Shown piece after piece: positions 1 to 14,000 of a stretch of DNA of 64,000 nt (position 1 is its first letter; the number at the start of each line of letters is the position of its first letter). The notes below the pieces were generated by a model that saw only the letters and a list, made by a program, of their open reading frames with translations, did no database searches and was not told the DNA's origin. The position numbers and the translations under genes are program-made. The stretch lies in the NCBI GenBank assembly GCA_022605955.1, contig JAKCOZ010000021.1, positions 11,080,501 through 11,144,500 on the forward strand. The letters are read 5' to 3'. This DNA is from Rallus limicola (taxonomy: Eukaryota > Chordata > Aves > Gruiformes > Rallidae).

Positions 1-3000
1 GGGTACAACTCACAGATTCTTGCACCTGCATGGCTGACATTGAAATAATTTTAAATTATTAATTTTATTATTGAAGTTCTCTGCTTGACAGGACTATTTC
101 TAGTTCTGTGCATAAGTTTCCCAGTTTGTTGGTATCCTGAAAAGAAAAACATGTATGTTCATCCAGTGTTGATAGGGTTTAAAATGGGCTTCAGTTGCTG
201 CAACAGAAAATTAGGAGATGCTTTCGAATCTCAGGACAGTGAAGTGGTAGAATATGTGAAGGGAATGTCGTGAAGTTTCTGAAGCTAGTTCTTGTTGAGA
301 ATGAATGAGACAGATTGCTGACAGAAGTGTAAAAGATACTGTGCACCTGCCTTGGTGTCTAGGGTGACATTCTGATCTCACAGTCCTGATGTCCTTCGTT
401 CTGTGATTTTAAACAGTGGAGAGAAATGAATCAAAGGCTTTAAAAATTGCTTTTAGGCAGCTTTCCTATCTGATTATTTCCTCTTACCTTATGTTACATA
501 TTCATAACTCTTATCTTACTGAAATTTGAGAGGGCTCTTCACATCTGAGTGAAAAGTTGGGGAGTTTAGCTTTGGTGCTTCAAGCTAAGCTGGTTTATGC
601 TCCATCATATGAGGAGCACAGTCTTAGACCTCATTCTGTGTTGTAGATGCACAAAATCACCTAACTTGATCAAGAATTTTCTCCTACCTGGCAGAGTGTG
701 CAATTCCCCACACTTTTGGTTAGTCAGTTGGGTCAAAAGAATAACAGCATGTTTTGTCTGCCTGAATTGTCAAAGATATAAATCACTGGACCATTTTCAG
801 TTGTACATTGAAATTCTCTTTGCAGATTCTACTGGGGGAACTAGACATTGCCAGTCAGTTTTGCCTATGTGCCTGGTCCTGCTATTTCTAAACAGAGGAT
901 AAGTTACATCCAGAACCTGTCTGGTTTCACCTTTTTTGAATGTTCTTAGTATTCAGCTGCCTCATTACCAGTCATCTTTGCCCTGGCTCATTTTGTTTTG
1001 CTGTGGCTTGCTTGCAGTGGTACAGCTGTTGCATTATTCACTCTTGTAGATGGCATTTCCCCCTTAGCACTCAACCCAATATTCCCTGACTTTATGGATG
1101 TGCTTGCAGTGGTGCCACAAACTGTCCCTTCGTATTCATGGATAGAGTTGCAAATTTGATCCAGATGGTGCTGTTGTCTGAAGTCTGTTTCTGAAATCTG
1201 TTTGCAAGATATGATCTGCCTGAGCATATGCCTGATGGGCTGTTTACAGGAGATCTCCTTTCAGGACTCCTGGTTATTTTTGCTGTATCAAGGTTGTGCT
1301 TCCTTAAATGCCTTGAGTCTGTGGGGTTGGATCCTGTTGTTGGCTGCTGCAGCACAGGCAGTGTCTAAGAGCTGCTTAGACTCAATTGTTATTTTGTCAT
1401 AACTGTTTCCAGGAGACTTTGTGCTCTTTGAGCTTAATGAGAACAAAAGATTATTTTACGATGTGTAGTAAAATGACAATTAATGATACCATTAGTAATA
1501 ATTACTGGCTTTGTATCAGGAGACATCTGACAGTAGCCCTAGCTATAAGAGGGGATGTGGTTTCTCAGAACGCATAGCAGTGTGCCAGCCTCACTTAATG
1601 GTACATGTGTTGACTAGATGTGTCCAAGCTACTCAAGACCACTCTCAACTTGCACACTATCCTTCATCGTTTCTCTTGTGGACTTAAAAGTGGCATTACA
1701 AACAGTATGATACTTTCTTTTTGCTCTGTTATCTGTTTATGGACTTAGATTCCTTTGTTCTCCATACTGGAAACAAAAACTCATCCTTGGAGTGTAGCTT
1801 GCCTTAGTGTTTTTCTTAAACAGTTCTTATTACAGAAGGTCTCTGAGGAGGTCTTTGATGTCTTCAGTTTTACAAAGTTTTATTCTGGAGAGCAGAATAA
1901 AAACCCCCACAGTTGTACAGCAAAGGTGTGTGGTGAGGTCTGTGCTTCAGTGAGATTGAAACCAACTTGTGGAATCAAAGTGTACTGGTGCCGAAAAGCT
2001 CAGAACTCGAAAGGCAAAGAATTAAAATACCACTCTCCTTATCTCCTGTTCCCAATAGCAAAAAAACCCATTTGATTTTAAGGATGGCTAAACCCTCTGG
2101 TTGGTAGGCTCCTGCTCTGTATTATTTGTTGTGTAGCTCATTTTTGGTCCATAATTATCAGTTTACACATTCAGCTGTTTGTTCTTCTAGGTAGAAATCT
2201 TGCCAGCAGTTTAGAAAGGAGGAGCACGGGTGGCTTGTCCTCCTTCATGGTAAGGCTGATCTGTGCCTCTTCATGGGACAGAGCTCTGTTGTGCATGCAT
2301 TTCAATCCATTAGTAGCTGCCTTTGGGGAGACTGAATAACTGATGACTGCTGGAGTAAAAATGATGATGATAGTTTTTGTCCTGAGCGTTCAGATCACAA
2401 CGGTTGCATTGCAGGAAAAAAGCTGTGCAAAATGGAAATGCTTTACCATCAGCTTCCACATATTCAGGGTCAGGAAACTTGGCCAAACCTGCTTTTGAGT
2501 GTTAGTGCCACACTGCACAGAACGTGTAGGACAGCCACCCAAAGACTCTTTATGTGACCTCCTGCTGCTGTTGACAACTATGGAACAGATACATGCTTTG
2601 ATGTGTAAACTTACTAAGTCAATTTGACTTGTTTCAATGGATATAAAACATCAGCAGTGTCTTAAGTGCTTGGTAAAGCAGAGGCTGGAGCTCTTTCCTG
2701 CAGCAGATAAGCAGTTGTTCTGTCACCTTGCATTGGTGTTGCAGCTTTCTGATATTTCTGTTTCCATGAGCTTCCAACACAAGCAATGTGTTCAACACCT
2801 TCAGACAAAATGTTAATAAAACTAGCCCCTGGAAGAATTTGTGACACCAGAAGGCATTGATATTTGTGGGCTACTAGTTGATTATGGCAAAATAAGACTG
2901 GGAGAAGAGTTACTTCTGCCTCACCTGTTTTAACCAAGAGTCCCTAGCAGTGACAAACTGTTAAAAATTGACTCTTCTGACAACAATATAATGTTAACCG

Positions 3001-5189
3001 AGGGCAGACTTGAAATGTGTTCCTTGGAGGAGTTTGCCTTTGGTGTCACTGCCCCTCTGTGCGCACCTCTGAAATGTTGTGAAGAGTCAGGCATGTCATG
3101 AACACTCCCAGTCAGAGGAGATGAGTGTAAAGTGCAGAGAGAGAGAACATGGGAACAAACAAGCAAACTGAGCAAGCCACTTTCTGGTGTTACCCTGTTA
3201 TTCTTACAGCTCTGCAGGGAGATGACTTTACTGCTTCAGGTCATCTTCATGTTAGTGGAGTGCTGAGACAGGCTGTTTGGAATACAGACTTGGCCTTTCT
3301 TTGTATCTTGTGCAGTGTACTGCTGAGCAAACGTTGTAAATGTTTGTTTTAAATCACATAGGTCTCCAAAATTGGGGAGAGTCTCCTAATTCCATGTCAA
3401 TGTTGGCCAAAACATCCACATTAAAAATAGACAGCTATGTTTTCTCACAGCAGAGCACTCAGTGTTGTACTAAGCCTTGCTGGGAATACCTTCTCCCTTT
3501 TGCAGTGCTTCTTAACAAGTTGGAATAAAACAGAAGAAGATTGTTTTTGTTATGTCCTCAAATTGAGTTTGCTTATAGCTTTTATAATTTTTATTGTTCC
3601 TACCAGGGAAGTCACATGCCGTGACATCCTTTATCAAGCTGCTGGGGCAAGGTTTGAGTTGTTGGAGTCTTGAAGTGAAAGAAAGAAGGGGGTCAGAAAG
3701 AAGTGTCTCGCTTGCCCTGTTTTTATTGATTTGAAAGAATAAGTTGTCTTGATTTCATTAATATTTTTTGAAACTTTATGAAGATTTTGAAAGAAACAGC
3801 AGATGAGTTTTCTTTGCTTCTTTCTTCCCTTCCTGTTAGATTTTTTTTGGGGGGGGAAAAATTTACCCCATGCCCATAAAGTAGATTCTTCAATTGCTCC
3901 TTCCAATGAAGTATTTGAAAGGAAACACCTATTCATCATACTTGTAGCTTAATTGAAAATTAAGATGTTTCCTGAGTATTTTTTCCTGCAGATCGTCACA
4001 TTCCTTTCTGTGTATGAAAATTTTCAATCAAACCCCAGGAATTTCCTCCAACACAATTAATTTAGTTTCAGACTTCTGTTTCAAAGTCTTGTTCTGCATT
4101 TTTGCGTTGGAAGAGAATATTGTGAATAGAAACCAGCATTCTCCTGGTGGCCTTGTAAATTCGGTGGTTTTAGCAGGGAAAGTGTTTCATCCTAAATTTG
4201 TGACATAACTCTTGTGTCAGGTGACTGTCTCTGGTGCTGGCAGATGATGATTCAGGAGCTCTTTCTAATAGCTGGCGCTGCAGCTGGCAGTGGCTGAGGC
4301 AGGAGCTCAGAGTTTTGTCACTGACTTAACAGACGGAGTTTCGTGATCAGATTCTCTTCCTGTCCTCAGAGTGGTTCAGAGATGAATTAGGCTAGGCAGC
4401 TTACTCTCCTGTGCCTGCTCCTGTGGAGCAAGATAACGATTGTACAGAGTGGTTATGAAGCCTACTTAATAATTATCTGTAATATACTTCTATTTCTTCC
4501 AAAGGAGGGTAAATTTTAATACTAGTGTTGAGTTTTGTGAGCCTCAGTGAACAAAGATCACTGTGAGCAGAATGCCAGCGGAAAACAGGAGTACAATGGC
4601 AAATGTATGTACCCCATGAATTTGCCTTTTGTGATGTTTTGGGGTGGATTCTTTAGTAAGGGCTGCCATTTTTGCATAAGATAATGGCATTGCAGGTGTC
4701 TGGAGAGCTCGGGAAGAGGGGAGATGGAAAAAGGAGGTGAAATTTTGGTTGTCATATGGCACAATTAACTAATTAACCCTGGGGGTTTGAGTCTTGTTTT
4801 TCGCATGGGTGATGGTTGTTTTACTATGGCTCTTTGTTTTGGACCAGATTTCTTCTTTTTGGCATAGCAACTGCCAAAAAAGAGTCCAGCATGGAGTCTA
4901 GGTCCTTTCATGCTGACACCTGTCACCAGGTTTGTTTCCTCTTTGGCTTTTGTTTCATTGTTTGGGGTTTTTTTACACACTACAGACAGTGCTAATAAAG
5001 GAGTTTTGCTCTATGAGCGAGAGCAGAAAGTGACATCACTGCAGTCAGAACTGATGTTGCAATGGGGAAATCAGTGTCTCTTGCTTATCCTTACTGCTGC
5101 TTCTCCATAGTTCAGTGTTGCTGAAGTTACATCTTTGCTTTACGTAGTTTTCTTTGAAATTTGCTGTACAACAGGAAGGACAGCCCAGC

Positions 5190-5425
5190 TTTGCAAAGGT
5201 TTAGTTACCAGCGAAGTGCTGTTCAGGTGTGTCAGTTAGCACAGAGCTGTCTGCCCACGCATTTAGCGTGAGGCTAGCAGTGAGCTGGCTTGTTGTGTGC
5301 TGCCACGGGCTGTGACGCGGAGTAGAGATTCCTGCAGAAGCCGGGGAGCCGTGCTAAGAACAGTTGCCAGTGGTTGAGAGCTTTGCCTGCCTTCCCTGCA
5401 CCCATCGGCATCTCTGAGGAGCGTG
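5190..5425. promoter_or_regulatory. CpG-enriched intronic patch, candidate regulatory element
   Basis: About ten CpG dinucleotides cluster here (for example in CACGCATTTAGCG, TGACGCGGAG and GCCGGGGAGCCG), while most of the surrounding intron is nearly CpG-free. It is followed by the purine-rich tract with (CAGA)5. A regulatory role is inference only; no TATA box, transcript or conserved motif set is seen. Confidence 0.2.
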
Positions 5426-5536
5426 AATGTGATTTATAGGGAGACAGAACACGTAGGCTGGGAAAGGGAACAGGGAAGAGAAAAAAAAAATGGTGAGGGA
5501 GGGGGAAGGGGAGAAGTGGCCAAGGAAAGGGAAGTG

Positions 5537-5556
5537 CAGACAGACAGACAGACAGA
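5537..5556. repeat. (CAGA)5 microsatellite
   Basis: Five uninterrupted CAGA units inside a purine-rich stretch (about 5460-5600) of A and G runs. Confidence 0.9.
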
Positions 5557-7825
5557 GAAAGAACTGTTTCCCCTTTTATGAGGAAAGGGAGCCTTCAAAT
5601 CGAGATGACTTAGTTCAGCTGTGCAGGCCACTTAATACCCATGAACTTGCAATTAAATGCGGAAGTGGCAGACAAGAGGCAAGCTAAAAGAAGATATTGT
5701 TAAATACTCGGCATTGAAGGATGCAGGGGGAAATTCAGAAAATGGACAGAGCCCAAGTCATGAATAAGCACTCAGTTTCCTGGGATTCTGCTGCTGGTGG
5801 GAGGAGTGCTGGAGGTGCTGGAGGCTTCTGTCATTCAGAAACGCTGCTGTGGCAGAGGCCCTTTGTCCTTCTCCCCTGGATGCTGCCACAAAGAGAGGTT
5901 CTATTCAATTTCATGGTGCTGAGTCGACAGGCCTTTCTACTAAAGTGAAGGGTTTCTTCCCCAGGCCAAGCTCTCAGAGAGCTTTGCGGAGAGGCTCTGT
6001 GAATCTCAATTGTTGTTTGGCTTGGAAGTACATTGTTTGCTGCTTGAATTTTTCTTGATCTTTTGCCTAGATAACCTCAACTGGTTCCTATTTTGCTTTG
6101 GAAAATTACAAATGCCTGATCAGTTTTTCCTGGATGATTTTACAGTATGGAGACACCCAAAAGGAGTCAGGACTTACTTTTGGGCTGGACAGAAGTTTCT
6201 GAAGTGTTCTTGTTTTCTTTTGGGTTATAGGGTAAGAGCTTACCTATTCTTCAAATGACAGTGTGCACATAATTGTGTGTTTCTAGTAACCTCTGCTGGC
6301 TGATGAGAGGTAATCCCCACTAACTTCTGTACATCTGTTTTACTTCTTGCTTCTGGCAAGAAGGTAAAATCTTATAGTTGAAACATCAGCTAAAGTTTTG
6401 AAAACATTTTTGAATCGTTTAGGCTAGAAGATGCTGTGTGTGTGTGAGGTTCCTGGGAAACAGGGGCAGGCAGTGATTTGACAGGATAGGATAAAGCTGT
6501 CATGTTTGTTCCCAACATGTACCTTTTGAATATTGGTATGGGAAAAGGTTTTCTTAATGTTTATGAATGTAGTGAAGACCTTAGCAGAACTCAAAGGATG
6601 CTTTGTTGACTTCAACAACTTCTCTACAAAATTCATAACTTGTGAGAGCAGAATAGGGGTTCTCATGGCATAATCTGCCAAACTCACTGAAGTGAAGGAG
6701 ATCTAACTTCAGTAAGGACTCAACAGAAAATGAATGTGTTCTTTGGGATCAAGCCTTATGTCATGAATCTGTGGCAAACATCTGAAATGCTCATGTATTA
6801 AAGATGTTTCTGTAAACTAGGTTTTTGGGTTTTTTATTACTCTAAGGACTAAAGCAATATTCAGATTATAGCACATGACTTAAACTGAAGTGTGTATATT
6901 ATTAATAGGGACTAGGATGTGTCCCAGCTTGTAGAGAGTGAAAGTAGGTCATTCTGACTCCTCTGTAGCATTACAACTCCAACATCACTTTGCCTCAGCA
7001 TAAGAAATCAGGCTGAGGGAAGCCCTTCAATGGGGTGGTTATTTTGATAGCCTCTCTGACTGGCACTGTCGTAACATTCTGCCAGTTCCTCTTAGCTTGG
7101 TTCTGTTCCTGATGTTGTGTCTGTCTGATCACTTGGAATAGTTTAGAAGGTTATTTTATTTCTTTCCCAGATGCAGGGTTGGATTTGAGAGGCAGACCTG
7201 TGTTGGTGCTACTGGGGAAGGGACAAGCAGCAGGTTTTCCTGCTATCGTCTGGCAGGGAAGGGATCCAGAAAGCTGATGCAAAAGCTGGTAGTTCTTTTT
7301 GTTACTGTAGTGCTGTGTGGATTAGGCATTGTTGTAAAGGAGACATTTGGCTCTCTTATACCAGTTGTCTGCAAATTGTCTCTGCAGTGCAAATGCAGCT
7401 GTTAACTAACTCTGTTGCATTTATAACTTCTCACAGCCAAGTGTTCTGGCACTGGATAACATACTGCACTACCCACTATCAAATGTAGATTCCTGGTAAT
7501 TACTGATGTATGGTGGGACCAGCTTCCTGTGAACGTCTGGTTCTGTGCCTAGCACACCTTGCTATCCACATTACATGCTCTCACATACCAGCAAGGTGCA
7601 CCCAGGCATGCCTGTGAAAACCTAGTGAAGATTTCACCTTTTGTATCAATATAAGTGACTGTTTTGATCACAAACCATGAAGTCTGGGAATGACATGCAG
7701 TCTGACACATTCTGACATTTTCTTTAGCTTGGAGCACCCCCCTAAAAATTTTGTGGAACATTTCAGGTCTGCAGAAGAAATGGACTGGTATTCATGGAAC
7801 AGATGCATCTTAAATACATGCTACC

Positions 7826-7843
7826 TATATATATATACACACA
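7826..7843. repeat. (TA)6(CA)3 microsatellite
   Basis: A compound dinucleotide run of six TA units followed by three CA units. Confidence 0.85.
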
Positions 7844-9206
7844 TGCCTCCTGCTTGTAGTCAACACTGTCAGACTTGGATGGAGTATGAAATAAAGCAGC
7901 TCCCCAAATTGAGGCTGCTTGTGTCTCCCAAACTTTTGCTTGTGGTTAGGGAAAGCATTGCTCGGAATTTTACTCAGGGTAGTTAATCTCTCCCATCATT
8001 TCCAGCTCTCAGTATTCCCATATAATTTGGTGATTTGGCCCTTGTGCAGAGATTCCTGTCTAAGGAAAGAAGTGTCTGTTTATAATTTTTATTTCTTTCC
8101 TCTGTTTTCAAGCCTATGGAAAAAATGTGGAATAAACAATATTGAATAAATTCACTCTGCACTGTCATCTCCATGATTTAATCACAAACTACTGGGGCTA
8201 CATTGTGCTTTGCAGGCATGACCGTTTTATCTCATGAGGCCTTTCAGACTGCTGCATGAGCTCTTTGCTGCCTTACCCAAATCCCTGGAAAGGATTATTG
8301 CCCCGTGGCAGGCAGCCCTTTGACTGTCTCTTGATATGCTCAATTCCAGTGGCTACTTCTAGTTCTGTTACTGTGACCAATTGGCCTTGTGCAACCTGGG
8401 ATTCTTTGCTGGAGCAGAAAGAGACTGGTGGAGATGGACAGCAGATGCATGGGAGGACAGGACGAACAATGGGAAAAAGGACTTTAGGTTCAGGTGGGAA
8501 TTGAAGACAGGTAGAAGAAAGAAACATTTTTCTTCCTAGCAGCATTAATTACACTTTAGCAGCTGGAATTGACATGTGTCAAAGATCTCTTTTGTTGCAT
8601 TTCTGCACCAACAGCCATATGGTAGCACTGTAAAGGAGTTACACTTCAGACAAACTCCAGCTGTCCCTACCTTCATTGGAACTCTAATACTTTCAGTGTA
8701 AACAGATGCCCCTTTTCACTCTTATTCATGTTTTGCTAGGATTTCAAAATAAGGAAACAGGAATTCTTCTCTTGGTTTGGGTAATATTTCTTTTTTTCAG
8801 TAGATCATAAAGCTGGCAAGATCCCAGTGTAAAGTAGTATCACAGTAACAGCTTGCATTGGATGTTAGTAGGACTTCAAGTAATGTATAAAATACAAGTG
8901 GATGCAGTGGTTAAAGTGTCCCTGGTAACAACACCAGCATTTTAAAACATACACATGTGCATACTTAAATGGGGTAGGAAGAAAAAGTGTCAAGGAAAAC
9001 TGATTAGTATTGCCAATTGTCTTGGTAGAGATGGAGCAAGCTCTCAGAGTTTGGTTGGGTGAAGTAGTGCAATGGAGATAGATTGTCTTCTACTTTAAAC
9101 TGGATGAATTCTCAGTTGGATTCATTGCAGACAGATGATGCTGGCTTGTGCTTTTCAGGAAGGAACTATTTCTGTCAGAAGCCAAAGCACAGTCATAGCA
9201 TAGAAG

Positions 9207-9222
9207 GAGAGAGAGAGAGAGA
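9207..9222. repeat. (GA)8 microsatellite
   Basis: Eight uninterrupted GA units in unique intron sequence. Confidence 0.88.
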
Positions 9223-9839
9223 TCCAGCACTGTGAGCATGGTTGAGTATCCTGTAGCCAGGACGGGCAGTGTTAAAGAGGAAACACTGTTCATGGAACAC
9301 TGAGTAAGGGACACATCTGCATCCTATCTCAGCATATCTGAGGTGGAATAAGTTACGTGATGGACATTTAGTGTTAGTCAAGTGCAGATTCAGTGGAGCT
9401 TAGTGATATTGCTCCATGCTGCACATTCTGTCTTCGCTGTGCTCTGTGTGTTTCATAGCTGTTGCTACTCCTTGTTGTCTCCTGGGGGTTTGAATTCTTT
9501 TGCGTATGTAGTGTGAGCAGCCTCACTGGTATGAGATGTGTGAATAAAACTTTCCAGCTGAAACACCTTAACCCAGTTCTTTCCAGAAAGGCTGCCCCCT
9601 TCAGCGATTCCTCACAGTTGTCCTGACCAGCAGTCCTGTTGGCATTTGTACAAAACCTTCAGGCTGTTGTGAGAACAGATACAGCCATATTTTTGCCTGA
9701 AGAACACAGGGTTGCTGTGTATTGGCTGGGCAGTCGTGAGATTTCAAGTGTAAGTGTAATGAATTTTGTGATCCCCTTTCAATGGATTTGATTTTCTGAA
9801 GTGTGAGTCCACCTTTATATCAACACTTAAATCCTCTTC

Positions 9840-9901
9840 AAAAAAACCCCCAAAACAACAAATCCCCACAAAAAAATACAAACCAGAAAACCCCAAAACA
9901 G
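9840..9901. repeat. A/C-rich low-complexity block
   Basis: About 60 bases made almost wholly of A and C, with A-runs and CCCC runs alternating and only a few G and T. It is low-complexity sequence with no unit period. Confidence 0.85.
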
Positions 9902-10977
9902 CTTATGAAATCTGCCACCAAAAAGAGTTTTCTATAACGATGAAGTCACCAAGGGCAGTAAGTAGGATATAAAGGGTGAGGAAAACAGATTTTTCACTTT
10001 GCAATGTCTGGTGCTGGTTTTGGAGTCCCCTGGATTTTAGCTGGGAAAACTGAACAGAATGTTAGTTGGCAGTTCTGTTTCAGTCCAGAGTGTGCTATCA
10101 GGTGATCTTTGTTCTTGCTGCACATGTATTTTTTGACAATATGGATCTTCCTGGACTAAATCTATGTTGTTCTGATACCCTCACACTGCTTTTATAAGCT
10201 GAAGCACAGCAATGGGCTCACTTAGCTGCTGTTGGCTGGAGCTCCCTTGGCACCCGCTGTCGCTCATCTGTTGTTGTACATTATTCAGAGGCAGTCGAGT
10301 GGAGACAGTTTTATACAAGTTCACAGGAAGAAAATGAGGGCAAATCTCCAGGAGATGGTTCTGGCTGATAGTACATTCTCCCAGATGAGACCACTGCAGA
10401 GAGGAGCAGCTCAAAATGATTGCGTTTCCTTCTTGTAACTCACTTGTTACGGACACCAAATCAAAGTGAGCGCTGGAATAATGCAGAGTTTTTAAATCCT
10501 CATATATTCCTTGCATCTTAAAGACCTTTTGTAGTTGTTTAATGCAGCATTTACAAGGTTTAAAGCTGTGTCTGCAAAGATAATGATAAATAATAAAAAT
10601 ACTTAGTAAGACCCCAGAGTTTGAAACTGAATTGCTGCTGCTCACAGGATTTGTCTGTCTAAAATCTGAAGAAGTATCTAAGTCTAGAGAAGAAAGGGAA
10701 AACTAAAGCTTTAACCCTGTTTACAGCCTGAGATCACCAGGGTGTTTTGGCACCAAGGTTAGGGGCAGCTATGGAAACTCTGAAGGTGATATATGTGTTA
10801 CCTCCTGGTCTGAAAACAACATAGGTGGGGTGTCTTGGTGTCTCTCTGCCTGCATTGCTGTCTGCAACTTTTTTTGTTTTGTTTTCGGTTTTGTTTGTGA
10901 CATACCACAATCTCACCATCAACTATTTTGGTAGAAGAAAAAAAAGATAATTTTCACTTAGTCTTCCCAAAGAAGCT

Positions 10978-11041
10978 TTGAATTAAGTGTCTTTTCTATG
11001 AATTGAATAGAAACCATTGAATTAAGTGTCTTTTCTATGAA
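10978..11041. repeat. Local tandem duplication, 39-base offset
   Basis: A 25-base sequence at 10978-11002 recurs without a mismatch at 11017-11041. Both copies start TTGAATTAAG and end TTTTCTATGAA. They are separated by 14 bases, so the repeat period is 39. The perfect identity suggests a recent duplication or slippage event in otherwise unique intron. Confidence 0.92.
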
Positions 11042-14000
11042 AACACCCTTTCTACGAGGAATATGGTATCTGTGTCCAGTCAGTGACCTAAAGATCTCCA
11101 CTATCAGCCATTAATCCTGGAGGAGATATTTTGTATAAAAGACATGCTCTGCCCATTAACTGAGACATTCCTGGGTGTACTACTGCCTTTTGTAGTCACT
11201 TGGGCTGGAGGATGGTTTCATGTCTGCAGCCTTGTTCTGCATCTGAGAGAGTGGAGATGCTGAATATTTACTGTAATAATAACACTGGCATATGCAAACA
11301 GAGCTAACCTCTATCATAGTAATTTTATAATGCAGCCACTATATTTTAAATTTTTATTGCTTGCAATGGAATTAATTCCAGTTAATGTCATTTCATTGGG
11401 TCAAATGAAATTAACAAATAGAATGCTGCCCACATAAATTTTGGAGACTTCTTCCTGCGTTCATGTATCTTACTAGAATAATTTCTGGATCAATCATGTG
11501 CTTCCAGGGCAGAATTAAAAAAGGTGTTTTGAATTCTAAATCACATTGTGCCTGCAGGCTGCTTTTGTAGATAGCTTTGATTTCATGTGTGTTGATGTTC
11601 AGCTCTTGCTTTGACTGTATGTTGCTGATAAGATGAATAAGATGTTCTTTTCAGTCTAGCAGCCAGGAGAGAGGGAGACAGGCAGGCCCTTCTGATCTTT
11701 AGCAGAGAGCTATTAGTAACTGGTTACTGCAACAAAAGAAGAAAATAGGCTTCATGTGCTCTGAGTTCAGTGGGAAAATTAGGTTGTAGTTCCAATCACT
11801 TCACTGTGCACAAGAGTTTTTTTGCGCCTTTTGGACTTTCATGATTTCTGGATAAAAGCTTATTTTTTCCTGTTTCTTTGTATTCCTTTCATTGGATCAG
11901 CCTGGGTTCCTGGGCAGACTGCAAATACTTCCTTTAGAAGGAGCTTCATGCAGCAGTCTTGAGGGAAAACTCAGCACATCGCGTGTAACCAAGTGACCTG
12001 CTTTATGAAGTACTGGCTGACTCTCAGTACTCCCCTCTGCAGCGAAGGTGCGTGTTTGCAGAGGGCTGCAATGAAAGAGAAACTTCACTGAGGTATTAGA
12101 AGAAAGAAGCAAGTCAGGAATGAAGCAATAGAAAAGGAGAACCTGTGAGAAGTAGACTGGGAACACTCTCCTTTCGGCATGCACATTAGGAATAGTGGTA
12201 GTGACAGAAAAGAAATGGAGCTGAAGGGAACACCTCCCCTACCACCATAACTTTCCCTCATGGCCAAGCTGTTTTTCCCTTTCCTTCTGAACTAGCCTTT
12301 CTTGACATGCAAGCCAAGAAATGTGGCTACCCTGAGCATCAGGTTTTCTGCACTCATGCAGCACAGTCAGTATTTCCTAGGAAGTGATGGGTTCTCACAT
12401 ACTTTGCAAAGGAAATCCTATGCTTCCAAACACAGAAGGAAGACACTCTGCCTATCCATCAGGTTGAATGTGTCAGGCTTAGAGCATCAAAAAGTGCAAG
12501 GTTTTTCCAGGCAATTCCCTCAGGAGTTGCTGCCCCTGATACTGATGAGCTGGAGGTTTTCTGTTGCCACAACAGTTTTGAAACTGGTTTCCTACATCCT
12601 TCCCTTCTGTTTTGTGTGACTAATTGCTGTGGTAAATCTAACTCCTCTTATCCCGAAGGGTTAAAAACTTCTCAAGAATTGCTTTGTATCACACCTCTGC
12701 TTGGAGGAGCCTTTCTCTGTGATTTCTTGAAACTTGTAACTCAATTCAAATGAAAGCAGGTCTGAAATTGCTAGCCCCACACCTATCAGGCAAGTGCTAT
12801 GATCTCCCCTATGGAGCTCTGTGTTTGAAATTACTCACAGCTTGGCCAGACTCAAATACAGGGAGCAACACTATCTCTGAATTGGTGTCTGGGCAGTGTC
12901 TAGCAGTCTAGTTCTCTGTGCCACCTCTGCTGATTGAGCCAAATGTCCTTGTAGATACTCATCACATCATTGGCATTGCAGATTTGTTACTGAGGCTTCA
13001 GCAGGGGGTGGAGTAGGTTGGGAGCTCACACAGACTGCCCATCACACAGCTGGTACCTTTGCCTTCTTTTCCTGCTGTTATCCTGTAGGAGATAACCCAG
13101 TGCCTAATTGCTGAAGCAGATGACTGGGTGGAACCAGCTTCAGAGTTCCAGCACTACATGCATATATTTAATGCCACATCATAGACTGTGATATAAATAG
13201 TTGTGATGCTGGAGTGTCCTGAGAAGCTAACCCTAAATTAGAGGTGTGGTTCAGAAACTGTTCCCATGGGTGGAAAGAATAGGGAAAGGAGAGACTTCCA
13301 TAACATAGAGTTTCCTGTTTAACCCCAACAGTGCTGGTTGATGTGTTGCACTGGAGGAAATGGAGTGCAGAGTGAAATAGCTTAACAGTTTGAGGGAAAA
13401 GGCAAAGCAGAAGGTTTAGAGGACGTAGGTACCTGTGAATCTATAGCCCAGAGATCAGTGATCTCCTCTTATGGGAGTGAAAGGAACATCACAATGCTCA
13501 CTTCTGAGGCATACAACTGACTGCATGGCTTGGACATCTATAAAAGGAGTCAGAGTCACACAGTGCTGTATCCTGTTGCAAAAGAAGCTAAATTTTAAAG
13601 AGCCCAGATCAATTCTTGTAGTGTGTTATAAAGAATCCAGAGTAGCTATACTGACGGGGCAGAAATTATCTTCAGAGAAGTCAAAAGCAGAAACTAGCTT
13701 GGAATGTTTTGCCTATAGAGATTTGATCTTCTCTCTGTTGGGGTGAATGCAGGCAGTCATTCTGTTCTGTACTTGAGACAGGAGAAGCCGAGGTGACGGC
13801 CCCTTCTCTGTGTCTGTGCTAGCAGATGCACACATGCTGGGCAGTCCACAATGGACCTTTTTCCTTGTGTTATTTCCCTGGATCCTTGAAGACCCCTTAG
13901 GCAGTTTGGGGTGACACAGAGCAGAATCAGGCCTAGTGATTTTCTGAATGTTATGTGAGAATTGAGGTACTCCTTTTCTCCTGCTTGTTTCAGGGGAATG

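Noticed and set aside
2662..2937. Shared APASALPST peptide end between frames at 2662-2937 (-) and 45267-45554 (+)
   Set aside because: The DNA around the two sites does not align beyond a short GCTCCAGCC-type match, so a shared repeat is not supported.
10181..10645. Longest open frame in the window (154 codons, - strand)
   Set aside because: The protein resembles no family I know, codon use is not gene-like, and it lies alone within intron 1 with no supporting splice or promoter signal. One frame of this length is expected by chance in 64 kb.
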